DNA of 64,000 nucleotides from positions 1 through 64,000 of the forward strand of contig JAPQWV010001653.1 in the NCBI GenBank assembly GCA_027422505.1, given 5' to 3'. The notes beneath the pieces are model-generated. The model was given only the letters and a program-made list of their open reading frames with translations. It was not told where the DNA came from and searched no databases. The stretch comes from Craterostigma plantagineum (lineage: Eukaryota > Streptophyta > Magnoliopsida > Lamiales > Linderniaceae). The translations under genes and the position numbers were made by a program. This document shows, piece by piece, positions 61,986 to 64,000 of the stretch. Position 1 is the first letter of the stretch, and each line of letters starts with the position of its first letter.

Positions 61986-62048
61986 GCATGAAATGTTAAA
62001 TAACATTTCATGTTAAATATCATTTCATGTTAAATAACATTTCATGTC
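61986..62048. repeat. Short tandem repeat, ~18-bp unit
   Basis: Three to four units of CATTTCATGTTAAATAA. The unit contains inverted ATGAAATG/CATTTCAT and could form hairpins. Confidence 0.8.
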
Positions 62049-62126
62049 TACGTAATAATATATTATAGAGATTCTTGAAAAAAAAAAAAGAAAATAAAGT
62101 TGATATTTCTATACATGTTATAAATA

Positions 62127-62407
62127 TTGTTGATGGGAATGTATATACTAAAGTCCTATCTACCAATGTATTTCATTGTATGTCATGCAACGACTTTTAT
62201 TAAACATTGTTAATCTTCATTAAAGCGACTTATTAACATCATGAAGGCCCTAAAACATCGAAATATTTATATTTATACATCTATGTATCGAGATAATTAA
62301 AATTCTAAAATTCTGAAAAGAACACTCGAATTGCAAGATATTATCCGAGTTCGGTATTCGATTTTTTTGTAAGTTATTCGAGTTATCCTGGTACTCGAAT
62401 AAATGTA
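62127..62407. repeat. Duplicated segment, copy 1
   Basis: Starts ATTGTTGATGGGAATG and ends GGTACTCGAATAA; nearly identical to 62845-63121. Confidence 0.92.
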
Positions 62408-62813
62408 GTTTTGATCTCCTTCCGCACGTGTGCATTTCACGGGTGTAAAATATGTGTAATTAATATAACAGTATTCTATAGCAATAATAATATGAGTTAA
62501 ATGGTTTAACATGAAAATAAAGTGTTTTCCACTTTGTTAGTTGGCAATTTTCAATTATTATTTATTTTTATTTTTTTTAAGATAATGAAAATGCCCTTTT
62601 TTGTTGGGTTATGAAATGATTTCCGTAATTAGGGGAGAATATAAATTAAAATTAGTTTTAAAATAGAAAGTTGTGTTAGTGGGAAAGTTGTAGTCAAACG
62701 TGATATATGGTGGTTTAAGATAAAATAATATTTAACTAATATTAGCAAAGCTAAGCAAGGACATAGTAGACATTTTAATTATAATATAAACTTAAATTAT
62801 ATATGATATTATG

Positions 62814-62844
62814 ACCCGTGCATTGCACGGGCAAAAAAACTAGT
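62814..62844 (+). mobile_element. Helitron 3' terminus
   Basis: Perfect hairpin CCCGTGCATTGCACGGG, then AAAAAAA and CTAGT ending at 62844, the classic plant Helitron end. Confidence 0.75.
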
Positions 62845-63121
62845 ATTGTTGATGGGAATGTATATACTAAAGTCCTATCTACCAATGTATTTCATTGTAT
62901 GTCATGCAACGACTTTTATTAAACATTGTTAATCTTCATAAAGCGACTTATTAACATCATGATGGCCCTAAAACATCGAAATATTGATATTTATACATCT
63001 ATGTATCGAGATAATTAAAATTCAAAAATTCTGAAAAGAACACTCGAATTGCAAGATATTATTCGAGTTCGGTATTCGATTTTTTTGTAAGTTATTCGAG
63101 TTATCCTGGTACTCGAATAAG
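62845..63121. repeat. Duplicated segment, copy 2
   Basis: Second copy of 62127-62407, starting directly after the Helitron CTAGT end; a few substitutions and one-base indels. Confidence 0.92.
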
Positions 63122-63349
63122 TTCAGGTTTCCAATTTCGACTTTTATCGTTATGTTATTCGAGTGCGGTATTCTAATGGTATTCGAGTTGCGAAGTTTAC
63201 TCGAATAACAGTGAGAAAAGCTACAATCAAGCCAAACTTACAATATCCATCAATCTCATACACAACCTCATACATCAAACTCATACAACCTCATACATCA
63301 AACTCATACAAACTCATACATCAAGATTTACTTAATGTCTACGACCAAC

Positions 63350-64000
63350 TCACCGACGGACGGAAACCTCTTTTCTTTTCTCCGACCACGCCTTGCTACG
63401 AACGGAGGCGGGCAACACCAATTGATCCGAGGTATCCCACTCGGCTTGATCCGGAACCGGCGAAACTCGTCCGTGATAAGCAGACTGCCACGTTAGGACA
63501 GAATAATATTCCGAACACAACAGGTAGAAACTCATGTTCGCTCGTAGACTCGCCGCGATTGCATGTGGACAAGGAATCCTGTCGATGTCGAATTGGCGGC
63601 ACGTACAAGTCTTCGACCGCAAGTTAACAATGGCACGACCCCCCGGAGATAGGACATCGTACTCATGCGGAGCGATTTCATGTACTTCATACCCTTGACT
63701 TAGCTCATACCTCTCACGGAGCTTCATTTCCACCGTCGGGGTAAACCGCGTGGTTGCTTGTCCAGATTGATGTCTGCATCTAGCAAAACCAATCCGCCGT
63801 CAGCCTCTGTATCGATTCCAGAAGCGCAATGATCGGTAGCTTCTTTCTTCGCGGAGTCTTGCATTAATCGATTCCACCCCTTTCGTAGTCATGATGTTAT
63901 AGCGAGACGTCGGAGAATAGGCTCGACTCCATCGTTCCTTACTATCAGTCTGTTGCAAATACGCGTATGCGGTGGGAAACCTATTCTCAAAATCACCATA
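63350..64000 (-). CDS. Mutator-like (MULE) transposase, C-terminal part, runs off window
   Basis: From the window edge inward the minus strand reads FENRFPTAYAYLQQ, RAYSPTSRYNIMTTKGVESI and NARLREERSYRSL, the post-catalytic region of MULE transposases (RYN.MTTN..ESLN pattern, known), then after frame changes MKLRERYELSQGYEVHE, a SWIM zinc finger CTCRQFDIDRIPCPHA and a tail ending KEVSVRR at 63350. The catalytic DDE region lies beyond 64000. It faces the ULP1 gene, as in other two-gene MULEs. One-base losses are likely near 63740-63790. Transposase binds element ends and moves it; activity cannot be judged here. Confidence 0.85.

Larger units (their letters stand above)
61630..63349. other. 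Intergenic between converging ULP1 and transposase genes
   Basis: Holds many ATTCGAG/CTCGAAT words, a short tandem repeat at 61986-62048, and two copies of a ~280-bp segment flanking a Helitron-type end (annotated separately). No gene. Confidence 0.6.

Overview
This window is nuclear DNA from a eudicot plant. The evidence is AT-rich intergenic DNA, short GT-AG introns, plant-only gene families (a JAGGED-type zinc finger, an AP2/ERF factor, an EFFECTOR OF TRANSCRIPTION protein, an LRR-XII receptor kinase) and typical plant transposons. The species cannot be named from the sequence.

Layout. 1-5 kb: a tRNA-derived SINE, then a JAGGED-like C2H2 zinc-finger gene (3049-4985, +) whose start codon is split by an intron. 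5-14 kb: no host gene, but MITEs, a 193-bp tandem repeat, Harbinger elements, a captured reading frame and hAT-like fragments. 14.7-25.2 kb: a gene island with an ERF gene (-), a BAH/Agenet chromatin-reader gene (19046-22201, +), a small plant-specific gene (23314-23948, +) and a GIY-YIG EFFECTOR OF TRANSCRIPTION gene (-). As I recall the Arabidopsis map, JAG, ERF118/CRF10 and a BAH/Agenet gene also lie near each other in the JAG region of chromosome 1, so this looks like conserved microsynteny. 27.1-29.9 kb: the 5' part of a CACTA transposon. 32-33.2 kb: a CCHC-type R1-MYB gene. 33.2-39.6 kb: repeats only. 39.6-46.5 kb: a FANCE homologue (-) with a young Ty1-copia element inserted about 70 bp upstream of its ATG. 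47.8-48.6 kb: two hAT elements side by side at one target. 49.4-52.9 kb: an LRR receptor kinase. 53.1-57.6 kb: an ABCB transporter pseudogene broken by a solo LTR and a second insertion. 57.7-64 kb: a large Mutator-like element carrying a DUF1985 + ULP1 protease gene (58191-61629, +) and, facing it, a SWIM-finger transposase (-) that runs off the window.

A cross-cutting feature is that almost every long coding region is interrupted by frame changes in which the conserved protein resumes in the frame expected after losing one base, often in a homopolymer. This is seen in unrelated host genes and in a copia element whose two LTRs differ mainly by one-base indels. I read it as residual deletion errors in a long-read consensus rather than mass pseudogenisation. 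Exceptions are the ABCB locus, which is a real fragment, and perhaps the receptor kinase, which also has a nonsense codon.

The most unusual structures are the ULP1-bearing Mutator element with about 30 ATTCGAG/CTCGAAT motifs around its genes, a duplicated 280-bp segment joined to a Helitron 3' end inside it, the split-ATG JAGGED gene, a poly-histidine tract inside a GIY-YIG domain, and the copia insertion in the FANCE promoter.
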